From NCBI GenBank assembly GCA_024685975.1, contig JAIBDZ010000009.1:1-64000 (forward strand): 64,000 bases of DNA, read 5' to 3'. Positions 37,729-47,244 of the stretch are shown piece by piece. A program made the translations under genes and the position numbers. Source of the stretch: Piscirickettsiaceae bacterium. Lineage in GTDB: Bacteria; Pseudomonadota; Gammaproteobacteria; Nitrosococcales; Methylophagaceae. The stretch's first letter is position 1, and each line of letters opens with the position of its first letter. The notes under the pieces were generated by a model. It was not told the origin of the DNA and did not search any database. It was given only the letters and a program-made list of their open reading frames with translations.

Positions 37729-38735
37729 GGCGGCGAGAGGGTATCGATAGGCCAGCGTGCCTTGACTGAAAAAGTGGCCGGCCCTGATTGAGCTTGAAAA
37801 CTGTCGTGCCGCATTGCGGCGGCAAACGCTATCATTGCGCCATTATCACTACAAAAACTCGGCCTTGGGTAATATACATTGAGATGTGTCATGGCATCAA
37901 GGCGTGAGCGTAGCGCCGTATTGGCACTGACACCACCTGCGACAACTAAGGTGGAATGCCCTGTTTCAGCCATGGCGCGTTTACATTTTAGTGCTAAGGT
38001 TTCTACAGCGGCCGTTTGAAACGCCAAGGCAATATCTGCTTTATCATGCTCGGTTTGTTCACTATCCAGCCAAGTATTTAAGGCAAAGGTTTTTAAGCCA
38101 CTAAAGCTAAAGTCTAAACCGGGACGATTGGTCATGGGTCTTGGAAAGATAAACCTATCTTTAGTGCCTTTTTCGGCTAGGGCTGCTAATACGGGCCCGC
38201 CTGGATAAGCTAATCCCAACATTTTTGCGGTTTTATCGAAGGCCTCCCCAACAGCATCATCGATGGACTCACCTAATATTTGGTATTGTCCAACCCCTTG
38301 CACATCGACCAACATGGTATGGCCGCCAGACACCAATAATGAAACAAAAGGAAAAGCCGGTGGGTTAGCTTCTAATAAAGGGGATAATAAATGGCCTTCC
38401 ATATGATTGATGGCTAAAGCGGGAATTGATAAAGCCCAAGCAAAACTTCGGGCAATGGCCGCGCCGACTAAAAGTGCACCAGCAAGCCCTGGCCCTGCGG
38501 TATAGGCGACAGCATCAATATCAGTACGGTCGAGTTTGGCTTGTTTTAATGCCTCTTCAATTAAAGGTAAGGCTTTACGAATATGATCGCGTGAGGCGAG
38601 TTCAGGTACAACACCGCCGTATTCAGCATGTAAAGCAACCTGACTGTATAAAGCATGCGATAATAAACCTTGGTCAGTATCGTATATAGCCACGCCAGTT
38701 TCATCGCAAGAAGATTCAATGCCTAATATTCGCAT
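37725..38735 (-). CDS. tsaD: tRNA N6-threonylcarbamoyladenosine transferase TsaD
   Basis: The 336-residue ASKHA-fold protein forms the t6A37 modification in ANN-decoding tRNAs with TsaB and TsaE. Metal-binding HMEGH (in [12 protein letters not shown]), the N-terminal [16 protein letters not shown] and the C-terminal ARWPID are seen. It is divergent from rpsU, the classic gammaproteobacterial arrangement. Confidence 0.97.
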   Translation of the reverse strand: MRILGIESSCDETGVAIYDTDQGLLSHALYSQVALHAEYGGVVPELASRDHIRKALPLIEEALKQAKLDRTDIDAVAYTAGPGLAGALLVGAAIARSFAWALSIPALAINHMEGHLLSPLLEANPPAFPFVSLLVSGGHTMLVDVQGVGQYQILGESIDDAVGEAFDKTAKMLGLAYPGGPVLAALAEKGTKDRFIFPRPMTNRPGLDFSFSGLKTFALNTWLDSEQTEHDKADIALAFQTAAVETLALKCKRAMAETGHSTLVVAGGVSANTALRSRLDAMTHLNVYYPRPSFCSDNGAMIAFAAAMRHDSFQAQSGPATFSVKARWPIDTLSPP

Positions 38736-38883
38736 AAAGAGAAAAAACTCATCTAATTTATTAACAACAACAGCTTAATAGTATGCCTGACTTGAAAATA
38801 AAAAGAAGAAAGCACTTTTCTTTCTATGAAATTTTTCATACAATGAAGGGCTTTTCCACAAAATTTTAGTTAGGAAACAAGAT

Positions 38884-39099
38884 ATGCCATCAGTTCGCGT
38901 TAAAGAGAACGAACCATTTGATATTGCGTTACGCCGCTTTAAAAGAGCATGCGAGAAAGCAGGTACAGTCGCAGAAGCAAGAGCTCGTGAAGCTTATGAA
39001 AAACCAACAACTGTGCGCAAACGTGCCGCTGCAGCTGCTGTAAAACGTCATCAAAAGAAAACATCGCGTGAAACTTCACGTCGTATTCGTATGTACTAA
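38884..39099 (+). CDS. rpsU: 30S ribosomal protein S21
   Basis: The 71-residue small basic ribosomal protein has the typical start [20 protein letters not shown] and an Arg/Lys-rich tail. It has a strong ribosome site (TTAGGAAAC). It starts the rpsU-yqeY-dnaG-rpoD macromolecular synthesis operon. A weak -10 (TACAAT) lies at 38839-38844. Confidence 0.97.
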   Translation: MPSVRVKENEPFDIALRRFKRACEKAGTVAEARAREAYEKPTTVRKRAAAAAVKRHQKKTSRETSRRIRMY

Positions 39100-39116
39100 T
39101 CGGGTAGATTTTATTT

Positions 39117-39578
39117 ATGCCTGCACAAGCGAGTCCATTAAAAGTTACGATTCAAAGTAACGTCAAAGATGCCATGAAAGCGAAAGATAAAGTTCGCTTA
39201 GCAACATTGCGTCAAATCACAGCTGCCATTAAACAAGTCGAAGTCGATCAACGTGCAGACTTGGCTGATGAAGACGTGATTACTATTTTGACGAAAATGT
39301 GTAAACAACGTCGTGACTCTATTAGCCAGTTTGAGCAAGCAGGCAGAAATGATTTAGCTGAAATCGAGATTGCAGAATTAGCAATCATCGAAGAGTTCAT
39401 GCCGCAACAGATGACAGAAGGTGAAGTGGCTGAGGCCATTGCACAAACTATCGCTGAAGCTGGCGCAACCAGCCCAAAAGAAATGGGTGCGGTGATGAAC
39501 TTATTACGACCTAAATTACAAGGCCGTGCCGACATGGGTGCCGTCAGTGGTTTAGTGAAGGCTGCGCTTAATTCCTAA
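39117..39578 (+). CDS. yqeY: GatB/YqeY domain protein
   Basis: The 153-residue protein consists of a YqeY domain, which is also the tRNA-binding tail domain of GatB. It may aid aminoacyl-tRNA amidation or bind tRNA; the role of the free-standing form is not settled. It lies between rpsU and dnaG, a frequent position outside the enterics. Family patterns: RLATLRQITAAIKQVEVD and the GAVMNLLRPKLQGRADMG tail. Confidence 0.92.
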   Translation: MPAQASPLKVTIQSNVKDAMKAKDKVRLATLRQITAAIKQVEVDQRADLADEDVITILTKMCKQRRDSISQFEQAGRNDLAEIEIAELAIIEEFMPQQMTEGEVAEAIAQTIAEAGATSPKEMGAVMNLLRPKLQGRADMGAVSGLVKAALNS

Positions 39579-39640
39579 GCGCAAACGGGCTTCAGCATAT
39601 AGCGCTGGACTTCGTTACTATAGCCAGCTATAACATCACC

Positions 39641-41359
39641 ATGGCTGGCAAAATCCCCCCGCAATTTATTGATGATTTATTAACTCGTGTTGATATCGTA
39701 GATATCATCGATAGTCGGGTTCCATTGAAAAAAGCCGGTAAAAACTTACAAGCTTGTTGCCCTTTCCACAACGAAAAATCTCCCTCATTCACAGTTAGCC
39801 CTGACAAGCAGTTTTATCATTGCTTTGGTTGTGGTGCGCATGGCACCGCCATCGGCTTTTTGATGGAATATGATCAGATGAGTTTTCCTGAAGCGATTCA
39901 GGATCTCGCAGACAGCGTAGGCATGACAGTGCCAACGACGCATTCCGTATCAGCAAGCCCAGCCAAACAAAATTTATATGAGTTAATGGATAAAGTCTCT
40001 CAATACTATGTCCATCAATTACAAACCCATCCCCAACGCCAAATTTTTAACGATTATTTAAGAGGGCGCGGCCTATCTGAGCAGACGATTGCTCATTTCC
40101 AAATCGGTATGGCGCCAGATGGTTGGGACAATGTATTAAAAACATTTGGTGGCAATCCACACGCTATCCAGCAATTAAATGAAGCGGGCCTATTAAGCTC
40201 AAACGATAAAGGGCGTCATTATGATCGTTTCCGTAATCGGGTGATGTTTCCCATTCGTGATCGGCGAGGGCGTGTTGTGGGCTTTGGTGGACGAGTATTG
40301 GATGACAGTACGCCAAAATATTTAAATTCGCCTGAAACCGCCATTTTTCATAAAAGTAATGAACTGTATGGCTTATTTCAAGCAAGAAAGACAAACCGAA
40401 AGCTAGAACGCGTTGTGATTGTAGAAGGCTATATGGATGTAATCGCTTTAGCAGAAAAAGGGATTACGAATGCGGTTGCAACGCTTGGAACAGCCACAAC
40501 TATCGAGCATTTAAGGCAGTTACAACGCGCTGCGCCTGAAATTGTTTTTTGTTTTGATGGTGATAGAGCTGGGAAAGAAGCCGCTTGGCGCGCCGCTGAA
40601 AATGCATTGCCATTGTTGGGAGGCAATCATCAACTTAAATTTATGTTTTTAGCTGATGGTGAAGACCCAGATAGTATGGTGCGTAAGCAAGGATCAGAGG
40701 CTTTTACAGCGGCTGTTAAACAAGCTAAAAATTATTCGGATTTTTTCTTTGAAAGCATTGAGAGCCGTGTCGATATGTCTTCGATGGATGGTAGAGCAAG
40801 ATTAGTCGAAGTCGCCAAACCTTACCTCAAACATATTCCAGCGGGTGTCTATCGAGACATGATGGAGCAACGGTTAGCAGATAGTGCTAAGACGAGCACT
40901 ATGATATTGCACAAACATCTAGATAAACCGCAACAACCAGCAATGGTAAAGAAACCGATGCCGGTCTCGACCAACCTGTCACCTGTTAGGTTGGCGGTCA
41001 CTATTTTGATTCAATACCCATCGTTATATTCTGAGGTGGGCGATTACGATAAAATCGAGACATTATCTCAACCTGGCATTAATGTCTTGCTTGCATTATT
41101 AAATATATTGGCTGAAAATCCGCAACTGAATACGGCGGCGCTATTAGAGCGCACAAGAGACGCTGATTTTAATCCGCATTTGAGAAAGCTGGCGATGCAA
41201 CCCTTAACGCTAAGTGACAGTGAATTAAAGCACGACTTGATCAAATATATCCAACAATTACAACAAGAAGCGATAGCACAGCGGCAAGCTTATCTAACAG
41301 GAAAGCCGTTTAGTGAGCTGACAGAAGCAGAAAAACAAGAGATAAAGCTGTTTAAGTAA
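39641..41359 (+). CDS. dnaG: DNA primase
   Basis: The 572-residue primase has an N-terminal zinc finger (CCPFHNEKSPSF...HCFGCGAHG, about 38-68), a TOPRIM catalytic core with VEGYMDVIAL and FDGDRAGKEA, and a C-terminal DnaB-binding helicase domain. It makes RNA primers at the replication fork. It lies directly upstream of rpoD in the conserved operon. Confidence 0.97.
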   Translation: MAGKIPPQFIDDLLTRVDIVDIIDSRVPLKKAGKNLQACCPFHNEKSPSFTVSPDKQFYHCFGCGAHGTAIGFLMEYDQMSFPEAIQDLADSVGMTVPTTHSVSASPAKQNLYELMDKVSQYYVHQLQTHPQRQIFNDYLRGRGLSEQTIAHFQIGMAPDGWDNVLKTFGGNPHAIQQLNEAGLLSSNDKGRHYDRFRNRVMFPIRDRRGRVVGFGGRVLDDSTPKYLNSPETAIFHKSNELYGLFQARKTNRKLERVVIVEGYMDVIALAEKGITNAVATLGTATTIEHLRQLQRAAPEIVFCFDGDRAGKEAAWRAAENALPLLGGNHQLKFMFLADGEDPDSMVRKQGSEAFTAAVKQAKNYSDFFFESIESRVDMSSMDGRARLVEVAKPYLKHIPAGVYRDMMEQRLADSAKTSTMILHKHLDKPQQPAMVKKPMPVSTNLSPVRLAVTILIQYPSLYSEVGDYDKIETLSQPGINVLLALLNILAENPQLNTAALLERTRDADFNPHLRKLAMQPLTLSDSELKHDLIKYIQQLQQEAIAQRQAYLTGKPFSELTEAEKQEIKLFK

Positions 41360-41401
41360 AAGTTGCGCATCAAAAAATGTGCAAGATTAGTAGCTTATCG
41401 T

Positions 41402-41407
41402 TATAAT
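41402..41407 (+). promoter_or_regulatory. Possible rpoD promoter -10 (TATAAT)
   Basis: A perfect TATAAT hexamer lies 43 bases before the rpoD ATG, in the dnaG-rpoD gap. The -35 at 17 bp spacing (TGTGCA) is poor, so activity is uncertain. Many relatives have an internal promoter here. Confidence 0.35.
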
Positions 41408-41449
41408 GTGCTGTTCGCATTATCAGACATAATTGATGAAAGAGGCCAA

Positions 41450-43276
41450 ATGAAAGATCAACAATCCCGTATCAAAGCGCTTATCACGCTAGGTAAAGAG
41501 CGTGGCTATCTCACGTATGGCGAGATCAATGACCATTTACCCGAAGACTTGGTGGACGCAGATCAGATTGAAGATATCATTGGTATGTTCAGTGACCTTG
41601 GCATCATGGTACATGAAGATGGCATGGACACGGATGAAATGGAACGTCTTGCCGAGGCAGCGTCTGCCGGTGATGATGTCTCCGCTGAAGAAGCCGCGGC
41701 CGTTTTAGCTAGCTCTGATGGTGAGTTTGGACGTACAACCGATCCTGTTCGAATGTATATGCGTGAAATGGGTTCAGTTGAATTATTGACCCGTAAAGGC
41801 GAAATCGTTATTGCTAAACGTATCGAAGCCGGCTTGCGTGAAAGTCTCTATATGTTATCGACTTATCCGCCATGCATCGAAAGCTTTTTAGAGTTTTATG
41901 ATGCTGTTGAAGCAGGTGAAATGCGCTTAAATGAGCTGATTAAAGGTTTTGCTGATCCTGTTGTCGAAGAAGAAGAGAGCTCTGACGATGACGACGATAA
42001 TGGCTCAGAAGAAACGCCAGTAGCGGCATCAGAAAATGACGACGATGACGATGAAGAAGCGAATGCCGGTGTTGATCCTGAAGAGGCACGAGAACGTTTT
42101 ACCGCATTAAAAGAAGCCTACCAAAAAGCGAAACAAGCGAAAGCAAGTGGCGACGCTAGCTTGTCTGAGTTAAGTGAAACCGTCAGCGATATGTTTATGG
42201 AGTTCAAATTAACACCTAAAACATTGATCTTCCTAAATAACTTAATGAATGAAACGGTTGAGGTCATTCGTTCACAAGAACGAACTATTGCTAAAATTGT
42301 TGTTGACCAAGCACGCATGAATCGCCGTGATTTTATTGATTCATTCACTGGAAATGAAGTCAATTTAGAATGGACGGATAAACATATTCGCGCCAAAAAA
42401 CATTATTCTTCGACCATTAAAAAGAATTTAGACAAAATTCTTGAAGCCCAGCAAATTATGGCTGTGATCGCTGAAGAACGAGATATGGAAATTGCTGAAA
42501 TCAAAGAAATCAGCCGTCAAATGTCGATTGCAGAAGCAAAAGCACGTCGTGCTAAAAAAGAAATGGTCGAAGCCAACTTACGTTTGGTTATTTCTATCGC
42601 GAAAAAATACACTAACCGTGGTCTGCAATTCCTCGATTTGATTCAAGAAGGGAATATTGGTTTGATGAAGGCTGTTGATAAGTTTGAATATCAACGTGGT
42701 TATAAATTCTCAACCTATGCTACGTGGTGGATCCGCCAAGCAATCACACGATCAATTGCGGATCAGGCACGGACTATTCGTATCCCTGTTCATATGATCG
42801 AAACCATCAACAAGCTAAATCGTATTGCGCGACAAATGCTGCAAGAAATGGGACGTGAACCAACACCGGAAGAATTAGCTGAACGTGTTGATATGCCAGA
42901 AGATAAGGTCCGTAAAGTCCTTAAAATTTCTAAAGAACCTATTTCGATGGAAACCCCGATTGGTGATGATGAAGATTCACATTTGGGTGATTTTGTTGAA
43001 GATGTCAATGTGATGTCTCCACAAGACTCTGCCATGATCGAAGGGTTGAGAGAAGCCACGCAAAGCATGTTAGGTGGATTAACAGAACGTGAAGCAAAAG
43101 TTTTACGCATGCGTTTTGGTATTGATATGAATACGGATCACACCTTAGAAGAAGTGGGTAAACAGTTTGATGTAACCCGTGAACGTATACGTCAAATTGA
43201 AGCGAAAGCATTACGTAAGTTGCGTCACCCAACACGTTCTGACCAATTACGCAGTTTCCTCGATAGCGATAATTAA
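41450..43276 (+). CDS. rpoD: RNA polymerase sigma factor RpoD (sigma-70)
   Basis: The 608-residue primary sigma factor has region 1.1 at the N-terminus, [11 protein letters not shown] (region 1.2), an acidic non-conserved insert (about 175-215), region 2 with [15 protein letters not shown] (-10 recognition), region 3 and region 4 with [20 protein letters not shown] (-35 recognition). ATG 41450 is chosen over an upstream TTG because AGAGG lies before it and the protein then begins [10 protein letters not shown], as in other RpoD proteins. A tRNA gene follows nine bases after the stop. Confidence 0.97.
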   Translation: MKDQQSRIKALITLGKERGYLTYGEINDHLPEDLVDADQIEDIIGMFSDLGIMVHEDGMDTDEMERLAEAASAGDDVSAEEAAAVLASSDGEFGRTTDPVRMYMREMGSVELLTRKGEIVIAKRIEAGLRESLYMLSTYPPCIESFLEFYDAVEAGEMRLNELIKGFADPVVEEEESSDDDDDNGSEETPVAASENDDDDDEEANAGVDPEEARERFTALKEAYQKAKQAKASGDASLSELSETVSDMFMEFKLTPKTLIFLNNLMNETVEVIRSQERTIAKIVVDQARMNRRDFIDSFTGNEVNLEWTDKHIRAKKHYSSTIKKNLDKILEAQQIMAVIAEERDMEIAEIKEISRQMSIAEAKARRAKKEMVEANLRLVISIAKKYTNRGLQFLDLIQEGNIGLMKAVDKFEYQRGYKFSTYATWWIRQAITRSIADQARTIRIPVHMIETINKLNRIARQMLQEMGREPTPEELAERVDMPEDKVRKVLKISKEPISMETPIGDDEDSHLGDFVEDVNVMSPQDSAMIEGLREATQSMLGGLTEREAKVLRMRFGIDMNTDHTLEEVGKQFDVTRERIRQIEAKALRKLRHPTRSDQLRSFLDSDN

Positions 43277-43284
43277 GATTTATC

Positions 43285-43361
43285 GGGCCTATAGCTCAGT
43301 TGGTTAGAGCAGTCGACTCATAATCGATTGGTCCCAGGTTCAAGTCCTGGTGGGCCCACCA
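43285..43361 (+). tRNA. ileX: tRNA-Ile2 (anticodon CAT, lysidine-modified)
   Basis: The 77-base cloverleaf includes an encoded CCA. The acceptor GGGCCTA pairs with TGGGCCC; the anticodon loop CTCATAA gives CAT. The body and location directly after rpoD match Escherichia ileX, whose CAT anticodon is changed to read AUA, rather than methionine tRNA. Anticodon and T-stem features agree with this. Confidence 0.9.
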
Positions 43362-43378
43362 ACTTATTCATAGCATGC

Positions 43379-44329
43379 TTATGGGATTAACCCTTTGCTA
43401 GCTAGCTTGTTTAATACATCCGCAGATTGTTCTTTTAAGAAATCTCGTAACAATCGAACGGCTGGTGTGATGGACTGCCGACTCGGGCAAATTAACCATA
43501 GATCTGTTGGTTTAGGTTGAAACTCAGGCATGACATTGACCACATTCCCTGAAAGCAAATCACCACTCATATCAAGACAAGACTTTGTCGCGATACCTTT
43601 TCCTGACACACACCATCGCCGTACCAGATCGCCATCATTTGATGTTCGGTTACCATTCACTTTGATTTTGTATTGTTGTTTTCCATCGGTAAAAGTCCAC
43701 ACATCGTGCACAATATCGTGTAACTGATAAAACAAACCATTATGCGTCACTAAGTCTTGTGGGTGCTGTGGTGTTCCATATTTATCCAAATACGCTTGGC
43801 TGGCACAGAGGCAACGCGGCACAGGACAAATAATATAACCATATAGATTACTATCAGTCGGTGAGCCATAACGTAATGCGATATCAACCGGATCGCGATA
43901 AAAATCAATGGTGCTATCGCTTAGGTGTAATTTGAGGCTAATTTTAGGGTTAGCGTCCATAAACTCATCTAACCAAGGAAGAATGATATTACGGCCAAGA
44001 TCAGATGAAATAGCGATGCGTAACTCACCTTCAATCAGGCCCGGCTGGTCTTTCATCTCTTGCCGTGCTTGATTTAATAACGCTAAAGCTTGTTCACATT
44101 GCGGGATATATTTCTCTCCGGCAGTCGATAACCGTAATTTGCGAGTAGACCGAATAAATAATTCTGCGCCTAATGCTTTTTCAACCCGTTTTAAGGCGGC
44201 ACTTGCTGTAGCCGTATGCATATCTAAGCTTTCAGCGGCAGCGGTAATATTACGAAACTGGGCCACCTTCAATACGATGTTTAAATCTTCTAGCTGCATA
44301 TTTTCAATATATTTTTGATAATAATTCAA
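43379..44329 (-). CDS. LysR-family transcriptional regulator
   Basis: The 316-residue regulator has an N-terminal winged helix (LNIVLKVAQFRNITAAAESL) and a LysR effector domain. It is divergent from the zinc-free oxidoreductase gene at 44406, which is probably its target. The ATG may be either the first or the MQLEDLN Met ten codons later, which matches the usual LysR start. The effector is unknown. Confidence 0.88.
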   Translation of the reverse strand: MNYYQKYIENMQLEDLNIVLKVAQFRNITAAAESLDMHTATASAALKRVEKALGAELFIRSTRKLRLSTAGEKYIPQCEQALALLNQARQEMKDQPGLIEGELRIAISSDLGRNIILPWLDEFMDANPKISLKLHLSDSTIDFYRDPVDIALRYGSPTDSNLYGYIICPVPRCLCASQAYLDKYGTPQHPQDLVTHNGLFYQLHDIVHDVWTFTDGKQQYKIKVNGNRTSNDGDLVRRWCVSGKGIATKSCLDMSGDLLSGNVVNVMPEFQPKPTDLWLICPSRQSITPAVRLLRDFLKEQSADVLNKLASKGLIP

Positions 44330-44405
44330 ATACTACCCTGTTTATCTATGCAGTATCAATCGCTATTCTATTGCTACTTGTTAACAATATGACGTGGAGA
44401 TAAAC

Positions 44406-45431
44406 ATGAAAGCCGTTGGATACGAAAACGCATTACCAATTAGTGACGCAAATGCCTTATTAGATATTGAGTTGCCAAGACCTATCCCGACAGGTCGAGA
44501 TTTATTAATAAAAATCCATGCGATTGCGGTGAATCCAGTCGATTACAAAATCCGCCAAAGTACATCGCCAGAAAAGGAACAATATAAAGTGATTGGCTGG
44601 GATGCCGTCGGTGAAGTTGTTGCCTGCGGAGAAAGTGTCGAGCACTTTAAACCGGGTGACACAGTGTATTACGCGGGTGATTTGACGCGTATGGGCAGTA
44701 ATGCCGAATATCAACTTGTCGACGAACGCATTGTGGGTCATAAACCTAAAAGTCTGACCAACGCTGAAGCCGCTGCCTTACCTTTAACGTCGATTACAGC
44801 GTGGGAATTATTGTTTGAACACCTTGCCTTACCGCTGCAACCAGTGGCGTCAGTAGAAAAATCCGATGACGTGTTATTGGTTGTCGGCGCATCAGGTGGC
44901 GTGGGGTCGATTTTAGTGCAGTTAGCAAAAGCATTAACAGGCGCGACCGTGATTGGCACAGCATCACGACCTAGCTCTCAAGCTTGGGTGAAAGAGTTGG
45001 GAGCAGATTATGTCATTGATCATACGAAACCATTACAAGATGAGTTGGCTGCCTTAGGCATTACAGAAGTGACGCATATTGCCAGTTTAAATAGTACCGA
45101 CACCTACTTTGATGCTTATATTGAGCTATTAACGCCTTTTGGCAAAATCGGCATGATAGATGACCCCGCTGCTTTAGATGTGATGAAAATAAAAGGTAAA
45201 AGTTTGTCGTTGCATATCGAATTTATGTTTGCCCGTTCTATGCATAATGCAAAAGACATGATTGAACAAAGCCGATTATTGAATCGTATTTCAGACTTAA
45301 TTGATCAAGGCAAACTAACAACGACAATGGGCGAGAACCTCGGCACAATTAATGCCAAAAACTTGAAAGCAGCTCATGAGAAGCTAGAAAGCGGAAGAGC
45401 GATTGGCAAAATCGTTTTAGAAGGTTTTTAA
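44406..45431 (+). CDS. Medium-chain dehydrogenase/reductase, quinone oxidoreductase-like
   Basis: The 341-residue MDR-superfamily oxidoreductase has the nucleotide-binding GASGGVGSILVQLAK and a GroES-like N-terminal domain with NPVDYKIR. It lacks the zinc ligands of true alcohol dehydrogenases, so it probably reduces quinones or enals with NADPH. ATG 44406 has GGAGA five bases upstream; an in-frame GTG at 44394 is less likely. It is divergently paired with the LysR gene. Confidence 0.88.
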   Translation: MKAVGYENALPISDANALLDIELPRPIPTGRDLLIKIHAIAVNPVDYKIRQSTSPEKEQYKVIGWDAVGEVVACGESVEHFKPGDTVYYAGDLTRMGSNAEYQLVDERIVGHKPKSLTNAEAAALPLTSITAWELLFEHLALPLQPVASVEKSDDVLLVVGASGGVGSILVQLAKALTGATVIGTASRPSSQAWVKELGADYVIDHTKPLQDELAALGITEVTHIASLNSTDTYFDAYIELLTPFGKIGMIDDPAALDVMKIKGKSLSLHIEFMFARSMHNAKDMIEQSRLLNRISDLIDQGKLTTTMGENLGTINAKNLKAAHEKLESGRAIGKIVLEGF

Positions 45432-45713
45432 ATGACAAGTTATTACGGTTGGAATGGTTTTTTATGATGGCGTTCTTTAAAGGTCATACATGAAGTTATT
45501 CACAGTATGCAGGGGGTAGTTTTATATACAAATAAGTCGGTTGTTAGCCATCATCAAGAGACCTGTGTATGATACGGTAATTACAAATGAGGCAAGCTAG
45601 GTTTAAAGTGCTGATTATATTGGTTTTCTTAGGTGAGAAAAGGTGCTCTTTTCTTTCTATCACGAGATGAGCTGTAGCCTTGCTAAGTAAATAACAGAGA
45701 GATATTCTGGATT

Positions 45714-46487
45714 ATGCACAGTAAAGAGGCCGCTTTCATTGAGTGTATTCGCTTAAAAGCTTTGGCATCCGATGCCGTTAATCACCCTTATTTAACGGCT
45801 TTTTGTCATGGCGAATTTCCAGACATGACTGCGGCGATCCAAGACTTTGCTTTTCAATATGGCCTTTATAGTCGTCAATTTGTGCGATATTTATCTGCCG
45901 TCATTAAGCAATTACAGCAACAAAAACATCGCGAAACCCTAATCGAAAATTTGACGGAAGAGCAAGGGGATACCCACGGTATTGAGTTGCCAGAAGCAGT
46001 GTTAATGACAGTCACAGGCGTGCCGCATACACAATTGTTTCAGCGCTTTCAAACCGCCGTTGGCATTGATAACCAATACCGTACAACCATGCCTCAAAGT
46101 CCAACAGCACAATTGTGGAGTGAGCAGTTTTTACAATTATGTGAGATGGATGAGTGCGTTGGTATCGGTGCGATAGGGATTGGTACCGAATTGATCGTAT
46201 CGAGCATTTATCATCAGATCCTTGAAGGATTAAAAAATCATAGTGACTTAACGATGACAGAGCGGGTGTTTTTTGATTTGCATAGCCAATGTGATGATGA
46301 GCATGCGGTTGAGATGTTATTGATTGCACAAGATTTGGCCCAAGACGATATGGCGTGTGAAAAGATTGAATATGGCGTCAATATGGCCATAAAAATGCGA
46401 ACGCTTTTTTGGGATAAAATGCTAGAACGTGCGTTGGGTTTTCCCGCGTCAGCTACGATAGAAACACAGAGGTTATCCATTGTTTGA
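45714..46487 (+). CDS. Haem-oxygenase-like di-iron oxidase (HDO superfamily, CADD/UndA-like)
   Basis: The 257-residue all-helical protein resembles the TenA/PqqC-fold iron-containing redox enzymes. The expected di-iron ligands are present: Glu82/Glu83 and His88 in NLTEEQGDTHG, Glu159 in GTEL, and His190, Asp194 and His197 in LHSQCDDEHA. The H-x3-D-x2-H spacing is that of CADD and other HDOs. Such enzymes do oxidative decarboxylation, C-C cleavage or N-oxygenation on amino- or fatty-acid-derived substrates. It heads a three-gene operon with a methyltransferase and an A-ACP protein, so an ACP-bound substrate is plausible. The product is unknown. Confidence 0.78.
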   Translation: MHSKEAAFIECIRLKALASDAVNHPYLTAFCHGEFPDMTAAIQDFAFQYGLYSRQFVRYLSAVIKQLQQQKHRETLIENLTEEQGDTHGIELPEAVLMTVTGVPHTQLFQRFQTAVGIDNQYRTTMPQSPTAQLWSEQFLQLCEMDECVGIGAIGIGTELIVSSIYHQILEGLKNHSDLTMTERVFFDLHSQCDDEHAVEMLLIAQDLAQDDMACEKIEYGVNMAIKMRTLFWDKMLERALGFPASATIETQRLSIV

Positions 46488-47229
46488 TACTGAAAAAGTC
46501 TATGATGACAATGCCAAAAAATGGCTCCGATTAGTACCTAGCTCATTATCTGATTTTACCGCTCGTCCTTTTGTTTTTGAGGCCTGTGGTGATGTGACGG
46601 GTAAAGCTGTTCTAGATATCGGGTGCGGAGAAGGATATTGTGCGCGCGAGTTAAAACGTCGAGGCGCCGGTGACTATCTTGGCATTGATTTATCATCACA
46701 GATGATTGATGCCGCCAAAATACAAGAGCAACAAGACCAGTACGGTATTGACTATCAAGCGGGTCATGTCACGGAGTTTGTGCCGACACGCCACTATGAC
46801 CTGTGCATTGCGGTATTCCTGTTTAATTACTTACGTGTAGAAGAAATGCAGCAAGTTTTTGCCATGGTTTATGATGCTTTGGCGCCGGGAGGCGAGTTCA
46901 TTTTTAGCGTGCCGCACCCACTCTTTCCTTTCATGCAAAAACAAAAAGCCGCGCCTTTTTATTTTGATGCCATCGATAAAAACTATTTCACTTCGGTGAA
47001 TGAGCAATTAGAAGGCGAAATATGGAAGCAAAATGGCGAGCCATTACATGTGCAATGTGTACACAAAACCTTCACCGATTATTTTGACAGCCTTTCTTCG
47101 GCTGGGTTTAACACCATGCCAGTAGTGAAAGAGCTGACGGTCACGCCAGCATTAGTCGAACAAGATGAGCCATTTTTCGGGCCGTTACTTCATCAGCCAC
47201 TTCATGTTTTATTCAAACTATCTAAGTGA
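46480..47229 (+). CDS. Class I SAM-dependent methyltransferase
   Basis: The 249-residue methyltransferase has SAM-binding VLDIGCGEGYCARELK near residue 42. It uses a TTG start inside the end of the HDO gene (eight-base overlap) with AGAGG at good spacing, showing coupled translation. Its place between a di-iron oxidase and an adenylation-ACP protein suggests a tailoring role in a small-molecule pathway. The methyl acceptor is unknown. Confidence 0.83.
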   Translation: MFDTEKVYDDNAKKWLRLVPSSLSDFTARPFVFEACGDVTGKAVLDIGCGEGYCARELKRRGAGDYLGIDLSSQMIDAAKIQEQQDQYGIDYQAGHVTEFVPTRHYDLCIAVFLFNYLRVEEMQQVFAMVYDALAPGGEFIFSVPHPLFPFMQKQKAAPFYFDAIDKNYFTSVNEQLEGEIWKQNGEPLHVQCVHKTFTDYFDSLSSAGFNTMPVVKELTVTPALVEQDEPFFGPLLHQPLHVLFKLSK

Positions 47230-47243
47230 GTATGATTCTCACT
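47225..47243 (+). other. Hairpin at the methyltransferase stop / ligase start junction
   Basis: Perfect 6-bp arms AGTGAG / CTCACT enclose TATGATT. The hairpin contains the methyltransferase stop codon and ends one base before the next ATG, which has no Shine-Dalgarno sequence. It may tie translation of the ligase gene to ribosomes finishing the upstream gene. Confidence 0.4.
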
Positions 47244-47244
47244 G

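Noticed and set aside
41960-42080. Asp/Glu-rich low-complexity tract inside rpoD
   Set aside because: An acidic non-conserved insert at this place is normal in gammaproteobacterial sigma-70.
45637-45653. GAAAAG-GTGCT-CTTTTC hairpin before the di-iron oxidase gene as a terminator
   Set aside because: The AT-rich 6-7-bp stem is weak and followed only by TTTCT; not enough to call.
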